From assembly GCA_012841565.1 (NCBI GenBank), contig DUUM01000119.1, positions 10,645-74,644 on the forward strand: a stretch of DNA of 64,000 nt. Direction: 5' to 3'. This document shows, in pieces, positions 17,826-27,581 of the stretch. This stretch comes from Candidatus Epulonipiscium sp. GTDB lineage: Bacteria > Bacillota_A > Clostridia > Lachnospirales > Cellulosilyticaceae. The notes below the pieces were generated by a model. The model made no database searches, was not told the origin of the DNA, and was given only the letters and a program-made list of their open reading frames with translations. Every line of letters begins with the position of its first letter. Positions within the stretch are counted from its first letter, which is position 1. The translations under genes were made by a program, and so were the position numbers.

Positions 17826-18830
17826 ATGGAATCTATAAAGGTTAAAAACAAATATAGAATCATGACATTTATAATATCTTCTACAATTTGTTTGATTGTC
17901 ATATATCTCACGCTTTTATCCCATGAGAAGACGCAAAAAATCTATTTAGACCAAACTGAAAAGGCAATTGTAGATTTAAAAAAAGACTTTCTAAAAGATA
18001 CAGTTAATAATGTTTTTTTAGAAATAGATCGGCTAAGAGAGACGAAGCATGCTAATTATAAGAGAAATACAGAATCTAAACTAAAAAGATTACAAGATGA
18101 GCTCGATTTATCAAATGAAGAATTTGTCAGATTCTTCATAAATACGTTTAAAGACGATGTAAATTCTAAAATATGGACAGCCTTTTTATGGGATAGCACA
18201 ACGGGAGAATTCTTATATATGGGTAAATGAGATCATTAGCTATGAGGGTGGCAAAGATTATGCTGTTAGGAGAGTTCATCCCAATATGGATGAGACAGAA
18301 GGAGAATATTTATCGACAGATATGCAAGATATAAAAGGTAATTTCCCCTATTTAGAAGAATTGGAAGGTATAAAGGAAAATGGAGAGCTATTTTTCAACT
18401 ATTACTTTAAAGAGCTGAGTAGCCTAGATGTATCAGAAAAAATCACGTATGCTAAGTTATATAAGGACTATGATTGGGTCATAGCCATGGGGATTCATTT
18501 AAATGATATTGATGCCTATACAGACAAAATAAAGGGTGAGATCCATTATTTGTCCAATTCATCAATCATACGATTATTAAGATACCTCTTTGTAGTGTTA
18601 TTAATAGGATTTGGGCTGCTGTATTTAATAGAAAAACGTAACCTTTTAAATTCAGCGAAATTCTTGGAAAAAGAAATAAATATAGATATATTGACGAAGG
18701 CATAACTATTTCCATAGGTTTTTCCTCTTTTAAAATGACAGATCATGATTATAATGATGTTTTAAAAAGAGCAGATACTGCTATGTACAATTCAAAGAAA
18801 CAAGGTAAAAACACAGTGAATATAGATTAA
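17826..18830 (+). pseudogene. Decayed diguanylate cyclase with Cache sensor
   Basis: Three frames together give one broken gene. Frame 1 (start GTG 17814 or ATG 17826, stop near 18230) encodes a membrane segment and the first part of a Cache-type sensor. The second frame starts in phase near 18211 (SYIWVNEIISYEGG) and runs to 18705, completing the sensor (HPNMDETEGEYLSTDMQDIKG), a second membrane segment and the start of a GGDEF domain (NIDILTKA). The last frame, 18702-18830, encodes only the C-terminal end of GGDEF (ITISIGFSSF ... RADTAMYNSKKQGKN). One 1-nt frameshift and one internal deletion removing the catalytic GGDEF core explain this. It cannot make c-di-GMP. Confidence 0.85.
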
Positions 18831-18840
18831 ATATATAAAT

Positions 18841-18878
18841 AGAAAAATCTCCTACCCCAAAAGGTAGGAGATTTTTCT
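18841..18878. terminator. Bidirectional terminator
   Basis: A perfect 16-bp stem (18841-18856 with 18863-18878) with A-rich and T-rich ends on both strands. It lies between the decayed cyclase (+) and the DUF3298 gene (-). Confidence 0.85.
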
Positions 18879-18890
18879 ACAGGTATAAAA

Positions 18891-19358
18891 TTAGCAGCTT
18901 GGGCGCCATCCTATTATCTTGTACGGTACAGTAAACACAACGATACCCGTAGAATACGGTGCTATGTCATAGTGCTGAAAATAGAGGGACAATCCTTCCG
19001 GTGTGAGAAAATAATGATTTTCAGTAAAGTTTTGGGCAATAAGTTCTTCATAGTTATCGAAATAAATACCTGGATTATCTTTTAACTGATCATTTGCTTG
19101 CTTTATCATTTCTTGGGTAAGTAGTAGTTTATAATCTATCCCTTTTTTAAAATAACAATAAAGGGGAATTTGTGTGCCAGTTCTTAATTCGAAGGTATTG
19201 GAGCTTCTTACGGTCATACCATGAGCCCCACCTGTATATTCATACCTATCATTATTATAAAGCATTATACATGGATACTTCAGTGAAAGAGTCATGATTT
19301 CTATATCGTTATACCAATAAGTTCTATTAAATTTTTGCATACTTACGTTTGCTTTCAT
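18891..19358 (-). CDS. DUF3298/RsiV-like domain protein
   Basis: A 155-aa protein with the conserved YTGGAHGM segment (about residues 41-48), the TG-IPL turn and the C-terminal SLYFQHYDIAPYSTGIVVFTVPY motif of the DUF4163/DUF3298 domain pair. The same domains form the extracellular part of RsiV anti-sigma factors and of PdaC-like enzymes. Here there is no signal peptide or membrane segment, so the protein is either cytoplasmic or an N-terminally reduced version. AGGAGGG precedes the ATG at 19358. No sigma factor gene is adjacent. Function unknown. Confidence 0.75.
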   Translation of the reverse strand: MKANVSMQKFNRTYWYNDIEIMTLSLKYPCIMLYNNDRYEYTGGAHGMTVRSSNTFELRTGTQIPLYCYFKKGIDYKLLLTQEMIKQANDQLKDNPGIYFDNYEELIAQNFTENHYFLTPEGLSLYFQHYDIAPYSTGIVVFTVPYKIIGWRPSC

Positions 19359-19561
19359 ATAAATCCCTCCTGAATTTATACTATGCGGATAGGAGAATTA
19401 AGGTCCGGGCGATAATACTGCGGGCTACAGCATATAGATATGTATGAGCTAGTATGGTTTGAATAAGTTTTGCCTATTGATATAGTTTGTACAAGTGCAT
19501 ATAATGTAAATACCCTTAGTTTAGAATAGATAACATAATACCGATATAAAGGATGTTATAT

Positions 19562-22111
19562 ATGAATAAAAAAAATAGGTTAAAGATAACAAAAATTATA
19601 ATTTTAGGAATCATACTTATTTTAATTTTTTATGGCGGACATAGGCAGATTAAACTCATTGATTTTGCCAAAACAATTATACTTATAAGAAGTTTTGAAA
19701 AAACCACTATTTTTACATTCTTTTTACTTGGCATAGTAGGTACAAGTCTAATGACCTTGTATGACTTTATTATTATCGACCATATGAAATTAGGTACAAA
19801 AAAAATGACGGTCTTTAATGTTTCTTTTATTGCCAACACAATCAATAATGTTTCAGGTCTTGGAGGACTTACAGGAGCATCTATAAGAGCAGTTTTTTTC
19901 AAGAAAGATACGAATAGTCAAGGTGATATAGAGAAATATGGATTATTGTTACTCCCAGCTACTGGTGTTGGATTATCCCTTATGTCCATTATCACACTCA
20001 TTAAGTATAAATATGTTGCGCCCATTATACAGGAAAACAAATGGCTACTTGCTGTCTTATTAGGTTTTATAGCATATTTAATAATCTACTTTTATATTGA
20101 TAGAATCTATTGTTGGCTCAAACACAGCGCCTATAAAGAAAATAAAATAGAGATGTTTTATCTGAAAATGAAATTATTAGGCGTATCATTTCTAGAATGG
20201 TTTATAGCAAGCGTTTTCTTTATATATATTGTTAGACAATTTAACACGGATATTTCTGTGTATGGCCTGTTGGGGGTATTTACCCTAGCTTCAGTGGCTG
20301 GCGTTATAAGTTTGCTGCCTGGGGGTATAGGATCATTTGATTTAATCATATTATTAGGTCTTCAATATTACGGGGCCACAGCTGAGCATGTTTTGGCAAC
20401 ATTAATTTTGTACAGAGTGTTTTATTATTTTATGCCACTTGTTACTGGCCTTATCTTGACCCTATTAATTCAATTACAAAAAGAAAAGGGGCCATTGTGC
20501 CCTAAAAACATAAATAAAATTAAAGAGATAATTAATAATACGTCTAATATTACCAATCTTTTTATACGCATATTAGTACTCCTAAGTGGTGTGGTCTTGT
20601 TAGTTTCAGCATTAGTTCCAGGGATTGAAAGTAGAATTAAAATTGCAGCAAAGTTACTATCATTTCCCATTTTACAGTTGTCACATCAGTTATCTATTTC
20701 AATCGGAATTTTACTCATTATTATATCTAGGGAAATTGGAATGAAAGTAAAACGTGCTTATCACTTGACGTTTTATTTATTATTAAGCGGGGCATTCTTT
20801 ACGTTTTTAAAAGGATTTGATTATGAAGAAGCAATATTTATAGGGATTGTATTATTGTTACTTAAGATGTCAAAGAAAAGTTATAGTAGAAAAAGTTTAC
20901 CGTTTAATTGGATGAGAACCACCTTAAATGTTATTGTAGCATTTATTGGCGTAGGTATTTATGTTAATTTGAAGCATCTCATAATAGACGATTTTTTACA
21001 CAGATACACATTCGCAATTATTTTAAAGCAGGGAACCTTTAATGAAAGATTTAGTGGCATTATAGCATATGCTTCTCTCATTATATTTTTGGTCGTTTGG
21101 CAAAAAAGAAAACCTAAAATTGCCAATGATAAACGTTATGAGGAGCTTGATGAAGAAAAACTTGGGAGTTTCTTAAATGACTATAATGGCCACTACTTAA
21201 CCCATTTGATTTATCTAAAAGATAAGCACATCTTTTGGGCAGTAGGTGGTAAGGTTGCTATTGTATACGAAAAAAGCCATAACATCATAGTGATTCTGGG
21301 GGACCCTATAGGTGAAGCGGAAAGCTTTGGTGAGGCCATATCCGAGTTTCAGGAATTCATTGATGAATATGGGTATAAGTCAGCCTTTTATCAGGTAAGT
21401 GAATCCCTATTATCTATCTATCATGACCACGGATACAACTTTTTCAAGTTAGGAGAAACGGCATTAGTTGATTTAGAAGCGTTTGACCTAACAGGGGCGA
21501 AAAAAAAGGACTTCAGAAATATTCTAAGTCGTTTTAAAAGGGATGGATATGTCTTTGAATTATTTACAACCTTACCAGATGAATTGTTTGGTCCCTTAAA
21601 AGAAGTTTCAGACGAATGGCTACAAGGGCGAAATGAAATGGGATTTTCCCTTGGTAGGTTTGATGAAGGATATTTAAAGCACTCACCTATTGGGATTATA
21701 AAGGAAGTTGCTACAGGTGAAATAATAGCATTTGCTTCTGTAATGCCAAGTTATAATAAAAATCAATCAGCATCTATTGATTTAATGCGCTTTAAAAAAG
21801 AAACGCCTAACAGCACAATGACGTTCCTTATTTTAAACTTATTAATAAGTTATAAGGAAAATGGCTATAAAGTATTTAATTTAGGAATGGCTCCACTCTC
21901 AAATGTAGGCAAGGCACAAAGTGCTCATTCAAGTGAGAAGATAGCACATTTAGTGACCCATTACGGGAATCATTTTTATAGTTTTGATGGCCTTAGGAAT
22001 TACAAGGAAAAATTCGACCCTAAATGGGGGGCTAGGTACTTAGCATATGAGGATATGGTGTTATTGCCATCTTCTCTTATTGAAGCAACAATCTTAATTC
22101 ATGCCAAATAA
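19562..22111 (+). CDS. mprF: Phosphatidylglycerol lysyltransferase/flippase
   Basis: An 849-aa MprF. The N-terminal half (to about residue 500) is a multi-span flippase region of the UPF0104 type, including LLPGGIGSFDLIILLGL. The C-terminal DUF2156 domain (about 530-845) carries the aminoacyl transfer function (VGGKVAIVYEKSHNIIVILGDP, LMRFKKETPN, FNLGMAPLSNVG). It adds an amino acid, usually lysine or alanine, from tRNA to phosphatidylglycerol, lowering surface charge and giving resistance to cationic peptides. The ATG at 19562 is preferred over 19553 because AAAGGA then has normal spacing. The amino acid specificity is not readable. Confidence 0.9.
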   Translation: MNKKNRLKITKIIILGIILILIFYGGHRQIKLIDFAKTIILIRSFEKTTIFTFFLLGIVGTSLMTLYDFIIIDHMKLGTKKMTVFNVSFIANTINNVSGLGGLTGASIRAVFFKKDTNSQGDIEKYGLLLLPATGVGLSLMSIITLIKYKYVAPIIQENKWLLAVLLGFIAYLIIYFYIDRIYCWLKHSAYKENKIEMFYLKMKLLGVSFLEWFIASVFFIYIVRQFNTDISVYGLLGVFTLASVAGVISLLPGGIGSFDLIILLGLQYYGATAEHVLATLILYRVFYYFMPLVTGLILTLLIQLQKEKGPLCPKNINKIKEIINNTSNITNLFIRILVLLSGVVLLVSALVPGIESRIKIAAKLLSFPILQLSHQLSISIGILLIIISREIGMKVKRAYHLTFYLLLSGAFFTFLKGFDYEEAIFIGIVLLLLKMSKKSYSRKSLPFNWMRTTLNVIVAFIGVGIYVNLKHLIIDDFLHRYTFAIILKQGTFNERFSGIIAYASLIIFLVVWQKRKPKIANDKRYEELDEEKLGSFLNDYNGHYLTHLIYLKDKHIFWAVGGKVAIVYEKSHNIIVILGDPIGEAESFGEAISEFQEFIDEYGYKSAFYQVSESLLSIYHDHGYNFFKLGETALVDLEAFDLTGAKKKDFRNILSRFKRDGYVFELFTTLPDELFGPLKEVSDEWLQGRNEMGFSLGRFDEGYLKHSPIGIIKEVATGEIIAFASVMPSYNKNQSASIDLMRFKKETPNSTMTFLILNLLISYKENGYKVFNLGMAPLSNVGKAQSAHSSEKIAHLVTHYGNHFYSFDGLRNYKEKFDPKWGARYLAYEDMVLLPSSLIEATILIHAK

Positions 22112-22179
22112 GAGGTAAGGTAGACTTGATTATATGGTATGATAGGTCTAAAACATAAGTAAAGGATTTGAAATAGCAT

Positions 22180-24819
22180 ATGAAAAAATTAGTCATTGGA
22201 ATATTAGCACATGTAGATGCTGGTAAGACGACATTATCAGAAAGTATGCTTTATTTGAGCGGTAAAATTAGGACATTAGGAAGAGTAGATAAGAAGGATG
22301 CTTATTTAGATAATTATGATTTGGAACGAGAAAGAGGAATCACTATTTTTTCTAAACAAGCAGTATTTGAGGTGGACAAAACTCAGATTACTTTATTAGA
22401 TACGCCAGGACACATAGATTTTTCCGCTGAGATGGAGAGAACGCTTCAGGTGTTGGACTATGCAATCTTAGTTATAAGCGGCGCAGATGGCGTACAGGGT
22501 CACACACAAACACTGTGGCGACTACTAAGTATGTATAAGATACCTGTTTTTATATTTATCAATAAGATGGATCAAGAAGGAACCAATAAGAATAAACTAA
22601 TCAAGGAACTAAAAAGACAGCTTAGTGATGGCTGTATTGCGTTTGGTAGGGAAAAGGAAGAAGTCTTTTATGACCAATTAGCCATGAGTGATGAGACGCT
22701 GATGGAAACTTACTTGGAAACAGGCCATATAGAAACCACCCAAATTACACAAGTCATTAAAGAGCGCAAGGTATTTCCATGTTTTTTTGGGTCTGCTTTA
22801 AAATTAGAAGGGGTTGAAGCCCTTATAAAAAATATTGTAAAGTATACTAATGCACCCACTTATTCACAAAGCTTTGGAGCGAAAATATTTAAGATAGCCA
22901 GAGATGAGCAAGGCAATCGACTCACTTATATGAAGCTCACTGGAGGGATAATGAAAGTAAAAGATACTTTAACCAATGACATTTGGGAAGAGAAAGTAAA
23001 TCAAATTCGGATCTATTCAGGAGAGAAATTTGAAAAGGTGAATGAAATAGAAGCGGGATCCATATGTGCAGTAGTGGGCCTTACTCAGGCGCGGCCAGGA
23101 GAAGGACTCGGAATAGAGAGGACTTCCCTTGCGCCTTTATTAGAACCTGTATTATCTTATCAAGTGTTGCTCCCAGAAGGCTGTGATCCAAGAGTCATGC
23201 TACCTAAGCTGCGTGAGATTGAGGAAGAGGAACCAGAGCTACATATTGTTTGGAATGAGGAGTTACAAGAAATTCAGGCACAGATTATGGGAGAAGTACA
23301 AATAGAGATTTTACAAAGTCTTATACAAGATCGTTTTGATACCCTTGTGAAATTTTATAAAGGAAGCGTTGTTTATAAAGAGACCATTGCCAATAAGGTG
23401 GAGGGGGTTGGACATTTTGAACCCCTAAGGCATTATGCAGAGGTTCACTTGTTAATGGAGCCAGGAGCTTTAGGAAGTGGTTTGCAATTTGCTACCCAAT
23501 GCAGTGAGGATATATTAGAAAAAAACTGGCAGCGACTAGTTATATCGCATCTTGAGGAAAAAATCCATAAAGGTGTGCTGACAGGTTCAGCCATTACAGA
23601 TATAAAAATTACCTTAGTGACAGGACGAGTCCACAAAAAACATACTGAAGGTGGCGACTTTAGAGAAGCGACCTACAGGGCAGTGCGCCAAGGATTAAAA
23701 CAGGCCAGATCCATATTGCTAGAGCCTTATTATGAATTCCAATTAGAACTCCCTAGCCAAATGGTAGGACGCGCTATGACTGATATTGAGCAAATACATG
23801 GTACATGTGAAATTTCCCAAACAGATGAAGAGATAACAATGCTAGTAGGAAGTGCTCCTGTTGTTAATATGAGAAATTATCATCAAGAGGTCATTTCCTA
23901 TACAAAAGGCCATGGTAGGTTGTTTTGTAGTTTAAAGGGCTACCAGCCGTGCCATAATGCAGAAGAAGTGATCGGGGATAGGGGATATGATTCTGAAAGA
24001 GATACAGAAAATCCAACCGGTTCTGTGTTTTGTACACATGGTACTGGATTTTTAGTCAATTGGGATGAAGTTGAAGACCATATGCATGTTGACTATTATT
24101 TTAAGCAAGAAGAAGTCGTATCACAAGAAGTAAGCCAATATAAACCTAGTTTTGCAAATGAAACATGGATGAGTGTAGAAGAAATTGATGAGATTATCAA
24201 TAGAACCTTCAATGCTAACAAAGGGAAAAAGACTGCTTGGACTAAGCCTAAAATAGTCAGGGGGAATTATTCTGAACCGACGGCACATTTAAGTAGGGCA
24301 AAAGAAGTCAGGGAAGAGTATCTCCTGGTGGATGGCTATAATATTATCTTTGCATGGCCTGAACTAAAGAGCATGGTAGAAGATAATATGGATGGTGCTA
24401 GGATGAAACTCCTTGATTATTTAAGTAACTATCAAGGCATTCGGGGATCTCGTGTGATTGTGGTATTTGATGCTTACCGTGTTAAGGGACACCGCACCGA
24501 GATAACGGAGTACCATAATATTCACGTAGTCTATACAGAAGAAGCCCAAACAGCAGACCATTATATTGAAAAGTTTGTCTATACGCACCATGGAAAGCAC
24601 CATATAACAGTGGCCACATCAGATGCGCTAGAACAAATTATTATAAGAGGAAAAGCAGGCGCCTTACTATCTGCTAGGGAACTAAAAGAAGAAGTGGACA
24701 AAGCGAATGAAAGAATGATGCAGGCATACGAAGCAAACCAAATAGCAGATAAGAATTATCTTATGGATGCATTACCAGAAGAAATAAAACGGCGTATTGA
24801 AACCTTCCTAAGGGAATAA
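22180..24819 (+). CDS. Tet(M)/EF-G-like ribosomal GTPase fused to Rae1/YacP-type NYN ribonuclease
   Basis: An 879-aa fusion. Residues 1 to about 650 align with ribosomal-protection GTPases: G1 AHVDAGKTT (10-18), G2 ERGIT (51-55), G3 DTPGH (74-78), G4 NKMD (128-131), then EF-G-like domains. The domain IV loop (HKKHTEGGDF) differs from the tetracycline-contact loop of Tet(M). Residues about 713-850 match Rae1/YacP: VDGYNIIFAWP (D718), VVFDAYR (D764) and ATSDALEQ (D815), putative metal-binding acids of the NYN/PIN fold. Rae1 of Bacillus subtilis cuts mRNA in the ribosomal A site. The fusion therefore suggests a GTPase that delivers an mRNA nuclease to ribosomes. It is monocistronic; tetracycline resistance is not implied. 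Confidence 0.88.
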   Translation: MKKLVIGILAHVDAGKTTLSESMLYLSGKIRTLGRVDKKDAYLDNYDLERERGITIFSKQAVFEVDKTQITLLDTPGHIDFSAEMERTLQVLDYAILVISGADGVQGHTQTLWRLLSMYKIPVFIFINKMDQEGTNKNKLIKELKRQLSDGCIAFGREKEEVFYDQLAMSDETLMETYLETGHIETTQITQVIKERKVFPCFFGSALKLEGVEALIKNIVKYTNAPTYSQSFGAKIFKIARDEQGNRLTYMKLTGGIMKVKDTLTNDIWEEKVNQIRIYSGEKFEKVNEIEAGSICAVVGLTQARPGEGLGIERTSLAPLLEPVLSYQVLLPEGCDPRVMLPKLREIEEEEPELHIVWNEELQEIQAQIMGEVQIEILQSLIQDRFDTLVKFYKGSVVYKETIANKVEGVGHFEPLRHYAEVHLLMEPGALGSGLQFATQCSEDILEKNWQRLVISHLEEKIHKGVLTGSAITDIKITLVTGRVHKKHTEGGDFREATYRAVRQGLKQARSILLEPYYEFQLELPSQMVGRAMTDIEQIHGTCEISQTDEEITMLVGSAPVVNMRNYHQEVISYTKGHGRLFCSLKGYQPCHNAEEVIGDRGYDSERDTENPTGSVFCTHGTGFLVNWDEVEDHMHVDYYFKQEEVVSQEVSQYKPSFANETWMSVEEIDEIINRTFNANKGKKTAWTKPKIVRGNYSEPTAHLSRAKEVREEYLLVDGYNIIFAWPELKSMVEDNMDGARMKLLDYLSNYQGIRGSRVIVVFDAYRVKGHRTEITEYHNIHVVYTEEAQTADHYIEKFVYTHHGKHHITVATSDALEQIIIRGKAGALLSARELKEEVDKANERMMQAYEANQIADKNYLMDALPEEIKRRIETFLRE

Positions 24820-24870
24820 AACAAATAAGTTTGAGGCAAGATATTGATATGACAAGATTCCACACTGAGA

Positions 24871-24899
24871 TTGATAAAAAATGGATATTATGATATTAT
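24871..24899 (+). promoter_or_regulatory. Predicted promoter of the nucleoside importer operon
   Basis: A TTGATA -35 box (24871-24876), 17-nt spacer and TATTAT -10 box (24894-24899), 37 nt ahead of the lipoprotein start codon. Confidence 0.6.
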
Positions 24900-24935
24900 T
24901 AAGAGGTAATAAACAACAAATAAGGAGGAATATAA

Positions 24936-25997
24936 ATGAAAAAACTTTTATCTGTTTTATTAGTGACAATGCTTGTGTTTACAATGGTAGGATGTAATAA
25001 AAAATCAGGGTATGAATTAGCTTTAATAACAGACATCGGTACGATTGACGACAAATCCTTTAACCAAGGTGCATGGGAAGGTGTAGAAAAGTACGCAAAA
25101 GAGAAAAATGTTACATACAAATACTACCAACCTGCAGAAAAGACAACAGATGCCTATTTAAATACAATTAGCTTAGCCATTGATGGTGGGGCAAAATTAG
25201 TTGTATGTCCTGGTTACTTATTTGAAGAAGCAGTGTATAAAGCACAAGATTTATATGCAGATACTAAATTTATTATTTTAGACGGACAGCCTCATGATGC
25301 AGATTATACAGATTTTAAAATTAATGATAATGTATACTCCATTTTCTATGCTGAAGAACAAGCAGGATTTTTAGCTGGATATGCAGCAATCAAAGATGGT
25401 TATACTAAACTAGGATTTATGGGTGGTATGGCAGTACCAGCTGTAAAGCGCTTTGGTTATGGTTTTGTAGAAGGTGCTGAATATGGTGCTAAAGAACTTG
25501 GATTATCAAGTGTCGATGTAAAATACCACTATACAGGCGGATTTGACGCAACACCAGAAGCAAAAGCAATGGCAACATCATGGTTTAACGAAGGTACTGA
25601 AGTAATCTTTGCATGTGGTGGAGCAGTTGGAAACTCTGTAATGGCAGCAGCAAAAGATACTGATTCAAAAGTAATTGGTGTAGACGTTGACCAATCAAGT
25701 GAATCTGAAACGGTTATAACATCAGCTCTTAAAATGCTTTCAATCTCAGTTTATGATGGTATTGCAGCATACTACGCTGATGCATTTCCAGCAGGCCAAA
25801 TTGTTAGCCTTAGTGCAAGTGATGATGGTGTAGGCTTACCAATGGAGACTTCAAAATTCAGTACATTTACTCAAAGTGATTATGATGCTATTTATGCAGA
25901 ACTATTAACTGGCAACATAAAACTTGTTAGAGACGAAGATGTTGAAGATGAAACTAAAATACCAGTTGAGATTGTCAAATTAGAAGCAATCAATTAA
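24936..25997 (+). CDS. nupN: BMP-family nucleoside-binding lipoprotein
   Basis: A 353-aa lipoprotein (lipobox MVGC, Cys about residue 20) with a Bmp/PnrA domain: ALITDIGTIDDKSFNQGAWEGVE at the start of the mature part, then GFMGGMAVPAVKRFGYGFVEG and GVDVDQSS. Family members bind purine nucleosides outside the cell. It is the first gene of an operon with an ATPase and two permeases in NupNOPQ order. An intrinsic terminator directly follows, so it is expected to be made in excess over the membrane parts. Confidence 0.9.
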   Translation: MKKLLSVLLVTMLVFTMVGCNKKSGYELALITDIGTIDDKSFNQGAWEGVEKYAKEKNVTYKYYQPAEKTTDAYLNTISLAIDGGAKLVVCPGYLFEEAVYKAQDLYADTKFIILDGQPHDADYTDFKINDNVYSIFYAEEQAGFLAGYAAIKDGYTKLGFMGGMAVPAVKRFGYGFVEGAEYGAKELGLSSVDVKYHYTGGFDATPEAKAMATSWFNEGTEVIFACGGAVGNSVMAAAKDTDSKVIGVDVDQSSESETVITSALKMLSISVYDGIAAYYADAFPAGQIVSLSASDDGVGLPMETSKFSTFTQSDYDAIYAELLTGNIKLVRDEDVEDETKIPVEIVKLEAIN

Positions 25998-26005
25998 TTA
26001 TTTAT

Positions 26006-26034
26006 TAAAAAGGTGCTTTGGCACCTTTTTTTTT
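26006..26034 (+). terminator. Attenuating terminator between nupN and nupO
   Basis: A 5-bp GC-rich core (26012-26016 with 26021-26025) extended by A-T pairs, tetraloop TTTG, then nine T's. It stands between binding-protein and ATPase genes with no room for a separate strong promoter, so partial read-through is likely. Confidence 0.85.
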
Positions 26035-26052
26035 ACAGTTAGGAGGGAATAG

Positions 26053-27579
26053 ATGGATTATATTATTGAAATGAATGGTATTACCAAAGAATTTCCGGGG
26101 ATTAAAGCCAATGATAATATTACCCTTCAGGTTAAAAGAGGAGAGATTCATGCCTTACTTGGGGAAAATGGAGCAGGTAAGTCAACACTTATGAGTGTGC
26201 TTTTTGGATTATACCAACCAGAAGAAGGTCATATTAAAATAAGGGGCACCGAAGTTCAAATCAACAATCCTATGGACGCCAATGAGCTTGGTATAGGAAT
26301 GGTGCATCAGCATTTTAAATTGGTGCATAATTTTACAGTACTGCAAAATATTATCTTAGGAGTAGAAACCACAGAACACGGATTTTTAAAAATGAATCAA
26401 GCACGTGAAAAAATTGTGGCACTAAGCCAGAAGTATAACCTAAGGATCGATCCAGACGAACTCATTTCAGACATTACAGTTGGTATGCAGCAACGGGTAG
26501 AAATATTAAAAATGTTATATAGGGATAATGAAATATTAATTTTAGACGAACCGACAGCTGTATTAACACCACAAGAAATAGACGAGTTAATGAATATTAT
26601 GCTTACACTTGTTAAAGAAGGTAAGTCTATTATCTTTATTACCCATAAGCTAGCTGAAATAAAGCAAGTAGCCGATAGGTGTACGGTTCTAAGACGGGGA
26701 AAATATATCGGTGTTATTGACGTTAAAGAGACAGATGCGGAAGAAATGTCTGAAATGATGGTGGGTAGAAAAATAAATCTCAATATTGAAAAATCAGAAT
26801 CCAAGCCAACAGATAATATTCTTGAAGTAAAAGGATTATCAGTCAAATCAAAACGCCAAGGTCAGAGTAAAAATATTGTTGACAATGTGAGTTTTAATGT
26901 TAGACGTGGTGAAATATTATGTATTGCAGGCATTGATGGAAATGGTCAAACAGAACTGATTCAAGCTATTACAGGATTATTGGCAGCTGATTCAGGTCAA
27001 ATCATTTTAAATGGTGAAGATATAACCAAACGCTCCATTAGGTATAGAAATACCCATGGGTTATCTCATATCCCAGAAGATAGACATCGTTATGGACTTG
27101 TGCTTGATTATAACCTAGCAGAAAACAGTGTATTACAACAGTATTTTGAACCTGAATTTAGTAAAAAAGGCTTTTTGAAATATAATAATATTAATCAGTA
27201 TGGTGAAAAACTTATAGAAGACTACGATATTAGAAGTGCTCAAGGGGTTAAAACACCCGCAAGAAGTATGTCTGGTGGTAATCAGCAAAAGATTATTATT
27301 GCTAGAGAAGTCTCAAGAGAACCTGATATCTTAGTTGCAGTACAGCCTACAAGAGGATTAGATGTAGGGGCTATTGCAAACATTCATAAGCAATTAGTGG
27401 TTGAACGGGACAAAGGTAATGCTGTTTTATTAGTATCTCTAGAGCTAGATGAAGTAATGAATTTAAGTGATAAAATCTTAGTTATCTATGAGGGGGCCAT
27501 TGTAGCATCTCTAGATCCTGCGGCTATTACGACTAGGGAACTGGGCTTATATATGGCTGGTTCAAAAAGGGAGGAATAA
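26053..27579 (+). CDS. nupO: Nucleoside ABC transporter ATPase
   Basis: A 508-aa duplicated ATPase. The first domain has Walker A LGENGAGKST and Walker B ILILDEPTAVL. The second has signature SMSGGNQQKIIIAREV but a degenerate Walker B ILVAVQPTRGLDVGA, lacking the usual DEP acids. This is typical of the YufO/RbsA-like subgroup, where only one site is fully active. It energises uptake of nucleosides bound by the upstream lipoprotein. AGGAGG precedes the ATG at 26053. Its stop codon abuts the next gene. Confidence 0.9.
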   Translation: MDYIIEMNGITKEFPGIKANDNITLQVKRGEIHALLGENGAGKSTLMSVLFGLYQPEEGHIKIRGTEVQINNPMDANELGIGMVHQHFKLVHNFTVLQNIILGVETTEHGFLKMNQAREKIVALSQKYNLRIDPDELISDITVGMQQRVEILKMLYRDNEILILDEPTAVLTPQEIDELMNIMLTLVKEGKSIIFITHKLAEIKQVADRCTVLRRGKYIGVIDVKETDAEEMSEMMVGRKINLNIEKSESKPTDNILEVKGLSVKSKRQGQSKNIVDNVSFNVRRGEILCIAGIDGNGQTELIQAITGLLAADSGQIILNGEDITKRSIRYRNTHGLSHIPEDRHRYGLVLDYNLAENSVLQQYFEPEFSKKGFLKYNNINQYGEKLIEDYDIRSAQGVKTPARSMSGGNQQKIIIAREVSREPDILVAVQPTRGLDVGAIANIHKQLVVERDKGNAVLLVSLELDEVMNLSDKILVIYEGAIVASLDPAAITTRELGLYMAGSKREE

Positions 27580-27581
27580 TT

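Noticed and set aside
22180..24819. Tetracycline resistance gene (Tet(M) class)
   Set aside because: The GTPase part is Tet(M)-like but the drug-contact loop of domain IV is not conserved and an NYN nuclease domain is fused, so a resistance call is not supported.
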